A stretch of DNA of 64,000 nt. Origin: CAVTBX01 sp963733135. GTDB taxonomy: Bacteria > Actinomycetota > Thermoleophilia > Gaiellales > Gaiellaceae. The stretch covers positions 124,001 to 188,000 of the forward strand of contig CAVTBX010000003.1 in NCBI GenBank assembly GCA_963733135.1, in the 5' to 3' direction. Below are positions 1-8,081 of this stretch, one piece after another. The stretch's first letter is position 1. The number at the start of each line of letters is the position of its first letter. The translations under genes were made by a program, and so were the position numbers. The notes under the pieces are model-generated. The model had not been told where the DNA came from. It did no database searches and worked only from the letters and a program-made list of their open reading frames with translations.

Positions 1-411
1 GTCCTTGGACTGCGACTTCAGGCTCTCGACGACGGACTCGACGGCGGCCTCGATGCCACGCTTCAAGCCCATCGGGTTGGCGCCTGCGGCGACGTTCTTC
101 AGGCCCTCGCGGACGATGGCCTGCGCCAGGACGGTCGCGGTCGTCGTGCCGTCGCCGGCGACGTCGTTCGTCGCCGTGGCGACCTCGCGGACGAGCTGCG
201 CGCCCTGGTTCTCGAAGACGTCCTCGACCTCGATCTCACGCGCGATGGTGACACCGTCGTTCGTGATAGTCGGGGCGCCGAACTTCTTGTCCAGGACGAC
301 GTAGCGTCCCTTGGGGCCAAGGGTCACCTTGACCGCGTCGGCGAGGGTGTTGACGCCGCGCTCGAGCGCCCGGCGTGCATCCTCGTTGAACTTCAACTCT
401 TTGTGAGCCAT
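1..411 (-). CDS. groEL: Chaperonin GroEL, N-terminal part (cut by window edge)
   Basis: The first 137 residues of the 60-kDa chaperonin are encoded here; the gene runs off the left edge. Family hallmarks are visible: GPKGR near residue 33, NDGVTIA near 52 and the nucleotide-binding GDGTTTATVLA near 86. GroEL forms double rings that fold proteins in an ATP-driven cycle with GroES. The ATG at 411-409 follows groES by 19 bases, so the pair is an operon transcribed leftwards from the CIRCE-controlled promoter near 850. Identity is certain; only completeness is lacking. Confidence 0.98.
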   Translation of the reverse strand, partial: MAHKELKFNEDARRALERGVNTLADAVKVTLGPKGRYVVLDKKFGAPTITNDGVTIAREIEVEDVFENQGAQLVREVATATNDVAGDGTTTATVLAQAIVREGLKNVAAGANPMGLKRGIEAAVESVVESLKSQSKD

Positions 412-430
412 TCGGTTTCCTCCGTTCCTT

Positions 431-772
431 CTAAGCGGCCGCGCCGGCCAGTTGCTTTTTCTTCTTCGAGCCCTTGCCCGAACCGGCGACGACCTTCGCG
501 AGCACGTCGGACTCGCGCAGGATCAGGTAGTCGCTGTCGCCGAGCCGGATCTCGGTCCCGCCGTACTTGGAGAAGACGATCTCGTCGCCCTCACCCAGAT
601 CCATCGTGATGTACTCGCCGTCTTCGTCCCGGGGGCCCGGGCCGACTGCCAGCACGCGGCCGCGCTGCGGCTTCTCCTTGGCGGTGTCGGGGAGGACGAT
701 CCCACTCGTGGTCGTCTCCTCCTCCTCGAGCACCTCGACGATCAAACGATCGCCGAGCGGCTGCAAATCCAT
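431..772 (-). CDS. groES: Co-chaperonin GroES
   Basis: This 113-residue cap of the GroEL chamber starts DLQPLGDRLIVEV and contains GIVLPDTAKEKPQRGRV and the mobile-loop region, all typical of Cpn10. The start at 772 is chosen because AGGAGG (near 780-786) lies 7 bases upstream of it, whereas the alternative ATG at 778 is only one base from that site. It is longer than the usual 95-100 residues: the C terminus carries a Lys/Gly-rich extension ending KKKKQLAGAAA. It is first gene of the groES-groEL operon, under CIRCE control. Confidence 0.97.
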   Translation of the reverse strand: MDLQPLGDRLIVEVLEEEETTTSGIVLPDTAKEKPQRGRVLAVGPGPRDEDGEYITMDLGEGDEIVFSKYGGTEIRLGDSDYLILRESDVLAKVVAGSGKGSKKKKQLAGAAA

Positions 773-814
773 CCACATACCTCCTCTTTGCCTCTCTATC
801 AACCGATTTGCGCT

Positions 815-841
815 TCGGCACTCTCAAAGCGAGAGTGCCAA
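815..841 (-). promoter_or_regulatory. CIRCE operator (HrcA binding site)
   Basis: GCACTC (818-823), a 9-base spacer and GAGTGC (833-838) match the CIRCE consensus core GCACTC-N9-GAGTGC; flanking bases extend the repeat with one mismatch. It lies between the groES promoter and start codon, where bound HrcA blocks transcription except during heat or folding stress. The hrcA gene is not in the window. Confidence 0.93.
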
Positions 842-846
842 TGGCG

Positions 847-876
847 ATCATAGCGAACCTTAGCGCGCCGGTTCAA
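847..876 (-). promoter_or_regulatory. Predicted groESL promoter
   Basis: Reading the minus strand, TTGAAC (876-871) and TATGAT (852-847) are separated by 18 bases and resemble the -35 and -10 boxes of a vegetative sigma factor. The expected transcription start falls at the edge of the CIRCE element. The -35 box overlaps the stop codon of the upstream MFS gene. Confidence 0.65.
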
Positions 877-2042
877 GACGCTTCCGGCACTCGCTCGGGA
901 GGAGTGCCAGAACGCAGGAGGAGTGGCAGAGTAGCGGCGCAAACTGCTGCGCAGGCGAGGAACGCGAGTGCGTCCCCGGCCGCGTCGGCCAGCGCGCCGC
1001 CGACGCTCGGGCCGACCGAGTTTCCGATCGCCCAGGCACCGTTCACGACCCCGAACGCGAGGCCCTGCGTGAGGCCGGCGCTCTCGGCCGCGTCGGAGAC
1101 GTGTGCGCTCGCCGGCGCAAAGAAGCTGCCGTAGGCGAGGAAGGCGAAGAACGCGATCGTGGCGACGAGAAGCGCGGGCCCGGCCCAGGCGAGCGCGACC
1201 GAGACCACGAGCGAGGCGACGAGCGCAATGCGCATGGGTACCAACCGTCCTCGGCGGTCCGAGTACCGCCCGATGAGGGGATGCATCACGACCTCGGCGG
1301 CCGCCCCGACGAGGAAGACGGCGCCGATCGCCACGGCGCCCCATCCAGCCGCAGCCAGGTCGAGCGGCAGGAGGACGGAGAGCACGCCGAAGAGGAGGGC
1401 CGGAAGGAGCATCAGCCAGAGCCCCTGGAGGAAGCTCGGATCGCGGAGCACGGGCCAGAGCGCGCTCAGCGGCTGCGGGTTGGGAGCGACCCCAGGCGTC
1501 GCGAGCGTCCAGACGAGAAGCACCCCGCCGGCCGCGCTCACGCCGACGAAGGTGGCTTGGATCCCGACGTGACTCGCAATGGCGCCGACCAGCGGCCCGA
1601 GCAGCGCACCGGCGACCGCGGCACTGATGGCGGTGCCAAGAACCTGGCCTCGCCGGTCGCGCCGAGCGGCGCTGACGAGCCAGGTCGCCGCGCCCGCCCA
1701 CGAGAGCGTGCTCCCGGCGCCCTGGACGAAGCGTGCGATGCCAAGGCTCCACGCACCGTCGGCGAAGGCGAAGCCGACCGAGGCGAGGGACATGAGCGCC
1801 AGACCGCCGACCACCGCCAGCCTCGGCCCGAATCGCGCCACCGCCACACCGCTCGGCAACGCGGTGGTGAGCGCCCCGATCGCAAACGACGCGACGAGGA
1901 GCCCGCTCCCGCCCTTGGAGAGCCCGTACTCCTCGGACAGCTCGGGAAGAAGCGGCGTGAGCGCCGCGTAGAGCATGGTGTCGACGAGGACGACGGACGC
2001 GCAAAGGACGAGAAGCCGGCGCACGGGCTCGACGATAGCCAC
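873..2042 (-). CDS. Major facilitator superfamily (MFS) transporter
   Basis: A 389-residue polytopic membrane protein with about 12 hydrophobic segments and the usual break between two six-helix halves near residue 190. The first half carries an MFS motif-A-like loop (ARFGPRLAVVGG near 70-80) and a GSTLSWAGAATWL segment typical of drug/sugar efflux members. Substrate cannot be read from the sequence. The GTG start at 2042 precedes a short basic N terminus and the first helix. Its 3' end overlaps the -35 box for groES. Confidence 0.85.
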   Translation of the reverse strand: MAIVEPVRRLLVLCASVVLVDTMLYAALTPLLPELSEEYGLSKGGSGLLVASFAIGALTTALPSGVAVARFGPRLAVVGGLALMSLASVGFAFADGAWSLGIARFVQGAGSTLSWAGAATWLVSAARRDRRGQVLGTAISAAVAGALLGPLVGAIASHVGIQATFVGVSAAGGVLLVWTLATPGVAPNPQPLSALWPVLRDPSFLQGLWLMLLPALLFGVLSVLLPLDLAAAGWGAVAIGAVFLVGAAAEVVMHPLIGRYSDRRGRLVPMRIALVASLVVSVALAWAGPALLVATIAFFAFLAYGSFFAPASAHVSDAAESAGLTQGLAFGVVNGAWAIGNSVGPSVGGALADAAGDALAFLACAAVCAATLPLLLRSGTPPERVPEAS

Positions 2043-2076
2043 GGCCGTGCGTCCCGGCCTCTGCGGTCATGGCCAT

Positions 2077-2087
2077 GTGCCTGGCAC
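2077..2087. repeat. Palindrome GTGCC-T-GGCAC
   Basis: Perfect 5-bp arms around one base, in the 198-bp gap between divergent MFS and Nudix genes. Related palindromes occur at 2211, 29655 and 29733, always between genes. Confidence 0.7.
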
Positions 2088-2210
2088 CGAAACGCGCGGA
2101 TCTGCGACAGAGAGTGCGTGAGAATCCGCGGAGCCCGTCGCCGCGCAATCTGCGAGCCACTCTTCGACACGCGAGCGCGCCACCGGGCTCGTCCAGAACG
2201 GACAACGCCG

Positions 2211-2223
2211 GGTGCCGGGCACC
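2211..2223. repeat. Palindrome GGTGCC-G-GGCACC
   Basis: Perfect 6-bp arms around one base, 17 bases before the Nudix gene start. It differs from its relatives mainly at the centre base (G here, T or A elsewhere). Confidence 0.7.
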
Positions 2224-2240
2224 GACGTAGGGTTCGCGCC

Positions 2241-2675
2241 GTGAGACGCGAGTTCTCGGCCGGCGGGGTCGTCGTCCGCCGGCTCAGGGGTGAATGGCAG
2301 GCGGCGGTCATCCGGCCCGCCGGCAAAGACGTCTGGGCGCTCCCCAAGGGCATCATCGACCCGGGCGAGAGCCCGGACGCGACGGCCCTCCGCGAGGTTC
2401 AAGAAGAGACCGGCGTAACAGGACGCCTCGCGGGCAAGCTCGGCGACGTCCGCTACGTCTACACGTGGCAGGGCGAGCGGGTCTTCAAGGTCGTCAGCTT
2501 CTACCTCGTCCGTTATTCCCGTGGCCGGCTCGGCGACCTCGCGCCGGCCATGCGACGGGAGGTCAGCGACGCCCGCTGGGTGCCGCTCCGCGAGACGTCA
2601 AGGGTGCTCGCGTACGGCGGCGAGAGACAGATGGCCGACCGCGCCGCCCAACAGCTTGCGACCGAAGATTTATGA
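2241..2675 (+). CDS. Nudix hydrolase
   Basis: A 144-residue protein with a complete Nudix box (G-x5-E-x7-REVQEETGV, about residues 37-59), which binds Mg2+ and cleaves nucleoside diphosphate-linked compounds. The opening REFSAGGVVVRR and VWALPKG are typical of MutT/Ap4A-hydrolase-like members. The GTG at 2241 is chosen because it directly precedes the conserved REFSAGG. The reading frame extends upstream, but only antisense to the MFS gene. Substrate is unknown. Confidence 0.9.
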   Translation: MRREFSAGGVVVRRLRGEWQAAVIRPAGKDVWALPKGIIDPGESPDATALREVQEETGVTGRLAGKLGDVRYVYTWQGERVFKVVSFYLVRYSRGRLGDLAPAMRREVSDARWVPLRETSRVLAYGGERQMADRAAQQLATEDL

Positions 2676-2706
2676 TGCTCCGCTGGCTGTGCGCCTAGAG
2701 GAGCCC

Positions 2707-3057
2707 ATGTACGCACTCAACTTCTACTCCCCCTTGGTCGCCGACCAGCTGCGAAACCGCCGCAAGACGGCGACGATCCGCCTCGGCGACAAGTCCGCGA
2801 AGTACAAGAAGGGCATGGTCGTCCAGGTGCTCGTCGGCCAGCGCTACGGACCACGCGACAAGGTCTTCGACGCCGTCATCGACAAGGTCGACGTCAAGCC
2901 GCTCATGGATCTCTCGCCGCGCGAGATCGAGCACGACAACCCCGAGATCAAGCGACCCGACGAGCTCGCGGCCTTCCTGGGCCAGCTCTACAACCGCCCG
3001 GTCGGCCCCGAGGACACCGTTACGCTGATCCGCTTCTCGGAGATCCAAGGCTCGTAG
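2707..3057 (+). CDS. ASCH-domain (PUA-like) protein
   Basis: A 116-residue protein with RKTATIRLGDKSAKYKKG near residues 18-35 followed by a VLVG strand, the pattern of ASCH domains, which have a PUA-like fold and are thought to bind RNA. The ATG at 2707 follows an AGAGGAG ribosome binding site. It lies 31 bases after the Nudix gene and ends before a strong palindrome. Cellular role unknown. Confidence 0.75.
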   Translation: MYALNFYSPLVADQLRNRRKTATIRLGDKSAKYKKGMVVQVLVGQRYGPRDKVFDAVIDKVDVKPLMDLSPREIEHDNPEIKRPDELAAFLGQLYNRPVGPEDTVTLIRFSEIQGS

Positions 3058-3078
3058 GGGTGACCCATGGGTCGCCCG

Positions 3079-3096
3079 GGCGAGGCATGCCTCGCC
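3079..3096. repeat. 18-bp palindrome between convergent genes
   Basis: GGCGAGGCATGCCTCGCC is perfectly self-complementary. It sits between the stops of the convergent ASCH and zinc-ribbon genes, so it could end transcripts from both sides, though no T-run follows. A longer 24-bp version of the same palindrome is at 17781-17804 before nuoG. Confidence 0.8.
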
Positions 3097-3098
3097 TC

Positions 3099-3371
3099 CT
3101 ACACCTTCCTGATCCGGGCGCCGAAGAGCTCGGGATCCCGTAGCGCCGCGCCGCAGCCCTCGCACTCGACGGCGAACGCGGACTTGAACCGCGCGCCGCA
3201 GGACGGACAAGCGGCCCTCAGCTCGCCGCCGCACGCAGGACAGGCCGCCGGCAGCTCGTCGGCCCACTCGTCGAAGTAGCGCTGCGTGTGGCCGCAGCCG
3301 AGGCAGAACGCAGCCCAGTCGCCCAACGTCTTACGGCGCTCCTCCCTCAGCCAGTCGGCAGCCTTGCCCAT
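3099..3371 (-). CDS. Double zinc-ribbon protein
   Basis: A 90-residue protein with four paired cysteine motifs, CLGC, CPAC, CPSC and CEGC, forming two consecutive zinc ribbons after a basic N-terminal helix (WLREERRKTLGDW). Such proteins usually bind nucleic acid or act as adaptors; no specific role can be assigned. It starts 43 bases from the divergent E1alpha gene, with which it shares a short intergenic promoter region. Confidence 0.75.
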   Translation of the reverse strand: MGKAADWLREERRKTLGDWAAFCLGCGHTQRYFDEWADELPAACPACGGELRAACPSCGARFKSAFAVECEGCGAALRDPELFGARIRKV

Positions 3372-3414
3372 CGCCGACTGAGTCTAAAGACGGTCGGGTA
3401 AAGTCAGTCTCCGA

Positions 3415-4461
3415 ATGGCCGTCGCCCGGGAAGCCGAGCCCGTCAGCTCGATCGGGGAGATCAAGGAGGCGGGCCTCGACCGCGAGGACCTCCTCGGGAT
3501 CTACCGCCACATGCTTCTCACCCGCGGTGTCGAGGAGCGCGGCCACATTCTCTACAAGCAGGGCAAGATCCCCGGCAGCTTCTACACGGGCCGGGGAAAC
3601 GAGGCCGCGTCGGTGGCAATCGCCACGGCCATGGGATCTGAGGACGTGGGCACGCCTCTGCACCGCGACATGGGCGTGCACATCGTCCGGGGTGTCGAGC
3701 CGTGGAAGATCTTCGCGCAGTTCATGGGCCGCGTCGACGGGCCCACGCGGGGCCGGGACGGCAACGTCCACATGGCCGACGATCGGCTCGGCCTGATCGC
3801 GATGGTGAGCCACCTGCCCGCGATGCTTCCCGTCGCTGTCGGCTGTGCGCTGGCCTTCCGCATCCGGGAAGAGCAGCGCGTCGCGGTCGGCTGGTTCGGC
3901 GAAGGCGCGTCCGCGCGGGGCGACACGCACGAGGCGATGAACCTCGCCGGCGTCAGGCAGCTCCCCGTGGTGTTCATCTGCGACAACAACCAGTGGGCCT
4001 ACTCGACGCCCACGCACCTCGAGTACGCGTGCGAGCACGTCGCCGACCGCGCCCAGGCCTACGGCTTCGACGGCGTCGTAGTCGACGGCACGGACGCTCT
4101 CGCCGTCTACCGCGAGGCCAAGGCCGCGCTCGAGAAGGCCCGCTCGGGAGACGGCCCAACCCTTATCGAGTGCCTCACCCTCCGCATGGAGGGCCACGCC
4201 GTGCATGACGACGCCTTCTACGTCCCGAAGGAGATGTTCGAGGAGTGGGCGAAGCGCGACCCGCTCGAGCGGTTCCGCTCCTGGCTCCGCGAGAACGCCG
4301 AGATGTCGGACGAGGAAGAGAACGAGATCTCAGGGCAGGTCAAGAAGACCCTCAACGACGCGATCCGGAAGGCCGAGGACAGCCCGCTGCCCGAGCCCGA
4401 AGGCGAGCTCGAGGCCGTCTGGGCGACCCCGGAAGAGCTCGACACGCCGCACCACAAGTAG
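3415..4461 (+). CDS. 2-oxoacid dehydrogenase E1 component, alpha subunit
   Basis: A 348-residue thiamine-diphosphate enzyme subunit that decarboxylates a 2-oxoacid and passes the acyl group to lipoyl-E2. Visible marks are GRGNEAASVA, HRDMGVH, GRDGNVHM and a TPP/Mg2+ motif (GEGASARGDTHEAMN ... DNNQWAYSTP, about 162-200), plus the regulated-loop region GHAVHDDAFY. It is followed 10 bases later by the beta subunit and then E2. Pyruvate (Pdh), acetoin (Aco) and branched-chain (Bkd) enzymes share these motifs. Confidence 0.93.
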   Translation: MAVAREAEPVSSIGEIKEAGLDREDLLGIYRHMLLTRGVEERGHILYKQGKIPGSFYTGRGNEAASVAIATAMGSEDVGTPLHRDMGVHIVRGVEPWKIFAQFMGRVDGPTRGRDGNVHMADDRLGLIAMVSHLPAMLPVAVGCALAFRIREEQRVAVGWFGEGASARGDTHEAMNLAGVRQLPVVFICDNNQWAYSTPTHLEYACEHVADRAQAYGFDGVVVDGTDALAVYREAKAALEKARSGDGPTLIECLTLRMEGHAVHDDAFYVPKEMFEEWAKRDPLERFRSWLRENAEMSDEEENEISGQVKKTLNDAIRKAEDSPLPEPEGELEAVWATPEELDTPHHK

Positions 4462-4471
4462 GAAGCGACCG

Positions 4472-5443
4472 ATGGCAGTCAAGACCTACCTCCAGGCAAT
4501 CTCCGACGGGCTCCGTGAGGAGATGCGGCGCGACAAGCGCGTCTTCGTGATCGGCGAAGACGTTGGTGTGTACGGCGGCGCGTTCAAGGTCACGAAGGAC
4601 TTCCAGCAGGAGTTCGGCTCCTGGCGGGTCGTGGACGCCCCGCTCTCGGAGACGGCGATCCTGGGCGGCTGCACCGGCGCCGCGATCATGGGGATGCGGC
4701 CCGTCGCCGAGATGCAGTTCGCCGATTTCATCTCGTGCGCCTGGGATCAACTCGTCACCGTCGCGGCGAAGCAGCACTATCGGGCCGGAACTCCCGTGCC
4801 GATCGTTGTTCGCCTTCCGTCGGGAGGCGGCTTTTCGGGCGGCCCGTTCCACTCGCAGAATCCCGAGTCGAGCTTCGCGCACATTCCTGGTCTCAAGATC
4901 GCCTGCCCCGCCACCCCGGCCGACGCGAAGGGACTCCTCGTGACTGCAATCGAGGATCCCAACCCGGTTCTCTACTTCGAGCACAAGCACCTCTACCGGC
5001 GGATCAAGGACGAGGTGCCGGAGGAGCGCTACACGGTGCCGTTCGGCGAGGCGCGCATCCACCGCGAGGGAGACGACGTCACACTCGTCACCTGGGGCGC
5101 GATGGTCTACACGGCCGACGAGGCGGCGCAGCAGCTCGAGGACGAGATCTCGGTCGAGATCATCGACCTGCGCACGATCATCCCCTGGGATCGGGAGGCC
5201 GTGCTTCGCTCGGTCGAGAAGACGTCGAAGGTCGTCGTCCTCCACGAGGACAACCACACCGGCGGCTTCGGCGCGGAGATTGCGGCGACGATCGCCGAGG
5301 AGGCCTTCGAGCAGCTCGATGCGCCCGTGAAGCGGATCGCGGCGCCGGACACACCGGTGCCGTTCGCACCTGCGCTCGAGAAGTGGTTCATCCCGCAGGT
5401 CGAGGACGTCGTGGCAGGCCTGAAGGACATAGCGGAGTACTAG
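4472..5443 (+). CDS. 2-oxoacid dehydrogenase E1 component, beta subunit
   Basis: A 323-residue subunit that pairs with E1alpha; it starts MAVKTYLQAISDGLREEM and has IGEDVGVYGG, DAPLSETAILG and the C-terminal transketolase domain (VEIIDLRTIIPWD). The segment FEHKHLYRRIKDEVPEE resembles branched-chain E1beta proteins such as BfmBAB as I remember them, so a branched-chain role is somewhat favoured over pyruvate. The ATG at 4472 is used because it opens the conserved N terminus; the frame is open further upstream only inside E1alpha. Confidence 0.93.
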   Translation: MAVKTYLQAISDGLREEMRRDKRVFVIGEDVGVYGGAFKVTKDFQQEFGSWRVVDAPLSETAILGGCTGAAIMGMRPVAEMQFADFISCAWDQLVTVAAKQHYRAGTPVPIVVRLPSGGGFSGGPFHSQNPESSFAHIPGLKIACPATPADAKGLLVTAIEDPNPVLYFEHKHLYRRIKDEVPEERYTVPFGEARIHREGDDVTLVTWGAMVYTADEAAQQLEDEISVEIIDLRTIIPWDREAVLRSVEKTSKVVVLHEDNHTGGFGAEIAATIAEEAFEQLDAPVKRIAAPDTPVPFAPALEKWFIPQVEDVVAGLKDIAEY

Positions 5444-5448
5444 GCCTC

Positions 5449-6897
5449 GTGGCTACGGAAACAGCCGTCGATGTCGTTATGCCCCAGATGGGCGTGTCCG
5501 TTTCCGAGGGCACGATCACGAAGTGGCTCAAGTCGGAGGGCGAGGAGGTCGCAGCCGACGAGGCCATCCTCGAGATCTCGACCGACAAGGTCGACACCGA
5601 GGTGCCGAGCCCGGCAAGCGGCGTCGTCACGCAGATCCTCGTCCAGGAAGGCGAGACCGTGGAGGTCGGCGCCCGGCTCGCCGTGATCTCACCCGAGGGC
5701 GGCGGCGAGGCGGCTGCCGCACCAGACGTGCCCGAGCCGGCCACCGCGCAGGCGGCGACGGAGGCTGCGGACGCAGGCGGAGCCGAGGGCGAGGCTGCCT
5801 CGGCGGAGCAGGTGGAGGAGGCGCCCGTGGCGGACGCGGAGCCCGTCACGGAGCCCACGGAGTCTGCGGCGGCGCCCGAGCCGGCTGCCGAGCCGGCTCC
5901 GGACACGGGCAACGGCGGCGGTGACGGGCGCGCGTTCGTCTCGCCCGTCGTGGCGCGAATCGCATCCGAGCACGGCGTCGACGTCTCGAAGGTCGACGGC
6001 TCGGGCCGCGGCGGCCGCGTCACCAAGAAGGACATCCTCGCCTACGTCGAGTCCGGCGGCACGGAGGAGGCGGAAGCGGCAGCCTCGGCCGCGCCAGAGG
6101 CTCCCGCGCAACCTGCTGCGCCCGAGCAGGCACCCGAGGCTCCGAAGACGCCGGCGCCGACTCCGGCCGCGGCGGAGCCCCAGGAGGGCGAGCAGCTCGA
6201 GCCGATGACCGCCATGCGCCGGGGAATCGCCGAGCACATGCGCCGCTCGCTCGACACGTCCGCGCACGTCACGTCGGCGATCGAGGTCGATATGTCGAAG
6301 ATCGTCGGAATCCGGCAAGGGTTGAAGAAGCAGTGGCAGGACGCGTACGGCGTCAACCCGACGTATCTCGCGTTCGTGGCGCTCGCCGCAGTAGAGACCT
6401 TGCGGGACTACCCGTGGGTGAACGGTGAGCTCCGCGGCAACCAGATCGTCACGCGGCCCTTCGTCAACCTCGGGTTCGCGGTCGAGCTCGCGGACGGGAA
6501 GGGGCTCATCGTGCCCGTTCTTCGGAATGCCGAGACGCTGAACCTGCTCGGCATGGCGAAGGGCATCGCGGACATCGCGAAGCGCGCGCGGGAGAAGCAG
6601 CTTCTCCCCGACGACGTGATCGGCGGCACGTTCACGATCACGAACCCGGGCGGCTACGGCACCTTCCACGGCACGCCGATCATCAGCCAGCCGCAGGCCG
6701 GGATCCTCGGCACGTACGCGGTGGTGAAGCGCCCGTGGGTCGTCCAGGACGAGCTGGGCCAGGACGTTATCGCCGTGCGACCGATCATGAACACCACGCT
6801 CACGTACGACCATCGACTCGTCGACGGTGCGTACGCCGGCAGGTTCCTCCGAGACCTTCGCCAGCGGCTCGAGACGTGGGACGAGAGCGCTTCCTAG
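5449..6897 (+). CDS. Dihydrolipoamide acyltransferase (E2)
   Basis: A 482-residue E2 core. Residues 1-80 form one lipoyl domain with the modified lysine in EISTDKVDTEVPSP. Long Ala/Pro/Glu-rich linkers follow, flanking an E1/E3-binding domain (VSPVVARIASEHGVDVSKVDGSGRGGRV, written here as positions near 162-190). The catalytic acyltransferase domain ends in the active-site DHRLVDG. The GTG start at 5449 lies 5 bases after the E1beta stop. Lipoylation would be supplied by lipB and lipA just downstream. Confidence 0.94.
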   Translation: MATETAVDVVMPQMGVSVSEGTITKWLKSEGEEVAADEAILEISTDKVDTEVPSPASGVVTQILVQEGETVEVGARLAVISPEGGGEAAAAPDVPEPATAQAATEAADAGGAEGEAASAEQVEEAPVADAEPVTEPTESAAAPEPAAEPAPDTGNGGGDGRAFVSPVVARIASEHGVDVSKVDGSGRGGRVTKKDILAYVESGGTEEAEAAASAAPEAPAQPAAPEQAPEAPKTPAPTPAAAEPQEGEQLEPMTAMRRGIAEHMRRSLDTSAHVTSAIEVDMSKIVGIRQGLKKQWQDAYGVNPTYLAFVALAAVETLRDYPWVNGELRGNQIVTRPFVNLGFAVELADGKGLIVPVLRNAETLNLLGMAKGIADIAKRAREKQLLPDDVIGGTFTITNPGGYGTFHGTPIISQPQAGILGTYAVVKRPWVVQDELGQDVIAVRPIMNTTLTYDHRLVDGAYAGRFLRDLRQRLETWDESAS

Positions 6898-6910
6898 CGC
6901 ACGAGGTCCT

Positions 6911-7321
6911 CTGAGGAACGAAGAGCCGGCACGACGCTGGGCCGAGACCTGGCGGCGCGGCTGGGCGGGGCACGACGTCGACTCGATCGTCGCTCTGTAT
7001 GCCGAGGGTGCCGTGTTCCGCACGTCGCCGTTTCGGGAGCCGGGCTTCGGCCCGGCCGGGGTTCGCGAGTACGTCGAGTGGGCGTTCGCCGACGAGGAGC
7101 GCGCCGACACCTGGTTCGGCGATCCGGTCGTGGCCGGGCGATGCGCAACAGTCGAATGGTGGGCCGTGTCGAACGCGAGTGGCGCTGACACGACGCTCGC
7201 CGGCATCTCGCTCCTCCGATTCGACGAAGACGGGCTGGTCGTCGCCCAGTCGGACTACTGGCATGAGGAGCCCGGGCGACGCGAGCCGCACGAGCACTTC
7301 GGGCGCGAAGCCGCGGGGTAG
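6911..7321 (+). CDS. SnoaL-like / NTF2-fold protein
   Basis: About 136 residues with the SnoaL/NTF2 pattern: ARRWAETWRRGWAGHDVDSIVALYA, then AVFRTSPFREP and WAVSNASGADTTLAGISLLRFDEDGLV. Family members are small polyketide cyclases, isomerases or ligand-binding proteins; the substrate is unknown. The start is uncertain. No ATG, GTG or TTG exists between the E2 stop and the domain; a CTG at 6911 lies 4 bases after GAGG and fits the domain boundary, whereas a GTG at 6827 would overlap E2 by 71 bases. Confidence 0.65.
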   Translation: MRNEEPARRWAETWRRGWAGHDVDSIVALYAEGAVFRTSPFREPGFGPAGVREYVEWAFADEERADTWFGDPVVAGRCATVEWWAVSNASGADTTLAGISLLRFDEDGLVVAQSDYWHEEPGRREPHEHFGREAAG

Positions 7322-7331
7322 CCTGCCAGCC

Positions 7332-8036
7332 GTGGAGCGTGCGCACCTCATCGAGCTCGGGCTCACCCCGTACCGGGAGGCGTGGGAGCTCCAGCTGGCC
7401 GTGGCTGCGGAAGTGAAGGAGGGAGCGCGGCCGGACACGGTCATCCTCCTCGAGCATCCTCCGGTCGTCACGACCGGCCGGCGAACCGGCGAGGAAGAGG
7501 TGCACGTCCCGGCGGAAGCCGAGGTCGAGATCGTCGAGACCGACCGGGGAGGCAAGTCCACGTACCACGGCCCGGGCCAACTCGTGTGCTATCCGATCCT
7601 CGACCTGAACCGGCACGGACGGGACGTTCGGAAGTACTGCCGCGACCTGGAAGAGGCTGTGATTCGAGCGCTGGCCGCCTTCGAGCTCCCGGCGACGCGG
7701 ATCGAAGGTCTGACCGGCGTCTGGCTCGAGAGCCCACCCCGCAAGATCTGCTCGATCGGCGTCCACATCTCGCGCTGGGTGACGACCCACGGCTACGCGC
7801 TGAACGTCGATCTCGACCCCGCCCCGTTCACGCAGTGGATCACCGCCTGCGGCCTCGAGGACGCAAGCTTCACCACGATGGCAACCGAGCTCGGCCGCGA
7901 AGTATCGCTCGCAGAGGTGCGCCCCCAAGCGGCAGCGGCACTATCGGCGGTCTTCGACCTCGAGCTCGAGCCGCCGCCGGACGAGCTCAACCTCCTGTCC
8001 CCTCAACCGTCCGGCGCCACCCTCGCGAGAGGTTGA
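7332..8036 (+). CDS. lipB: Octanoyltransferase LipB
   Basis: A 234-residue enzyme that moves octanoyl groups from acyl carrier protein to lipoyl domains. Family motifs include TDRGGKSTYHGPGQLVCYP (near 72-90), the region around RKICSIGVHISRWVTTHGYALNV with the catalytic lysine, and a conserved acyl-site cysteine in ITACGLED. It lies directly downstream of the lipoyl-dependent E2 and upstream of lipA, so the region supplies and consumes lipoate. The GTG at 7332 opens the conserved N terminus. Confidence 0.95.
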   Translation: MERAHLIELGLTPYREAWELQLAVAAEVKEGARPDTVILLEHPPVVTTGRRTGEEEVHVPAEAEVEIVETDRGGKSTYHGPGQLVCYPILDLNRHGRDVRKYCRDLEEAVIRALAAFELPATRIEGLTGVWLESPPRKICSIGVHISRWVTTHGYALNVDLDPAPFTQWITACGLEDASFTTMATELGREVSLAEVRPQAAAALSAVFDLELEPPPDELNLLSPQPSGATLARG

Positions 8037-8042
8037 CACCGG

Positions 8043-8065
8043 CCAAGTAACAGTCTGTTGCAAGG
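8043..8065. repeat. Imperfect TAACAG-T-CTGTTG palindrome
   Basis: Six bases after the lipB stop; the arms are imperfect but the core is the same as the palindromes at 8426 and 58934. With the 8426 copy it brackets the frameshifted gene at 8082-8365. Confidence 0.6.
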
Positions 8066-8081
8066 TCGTCGGGCAGCCGGC

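Noticed and set aside
1101..2240. Long plus-strand open frame leading into the Nudix gene
   Set aside because: It is antisense to the MFS transporter, its product is Arg/Glu/Pro-rich as expected for a GC-rich shadow frame, and the Nudix domain starts cleanly at 2241.
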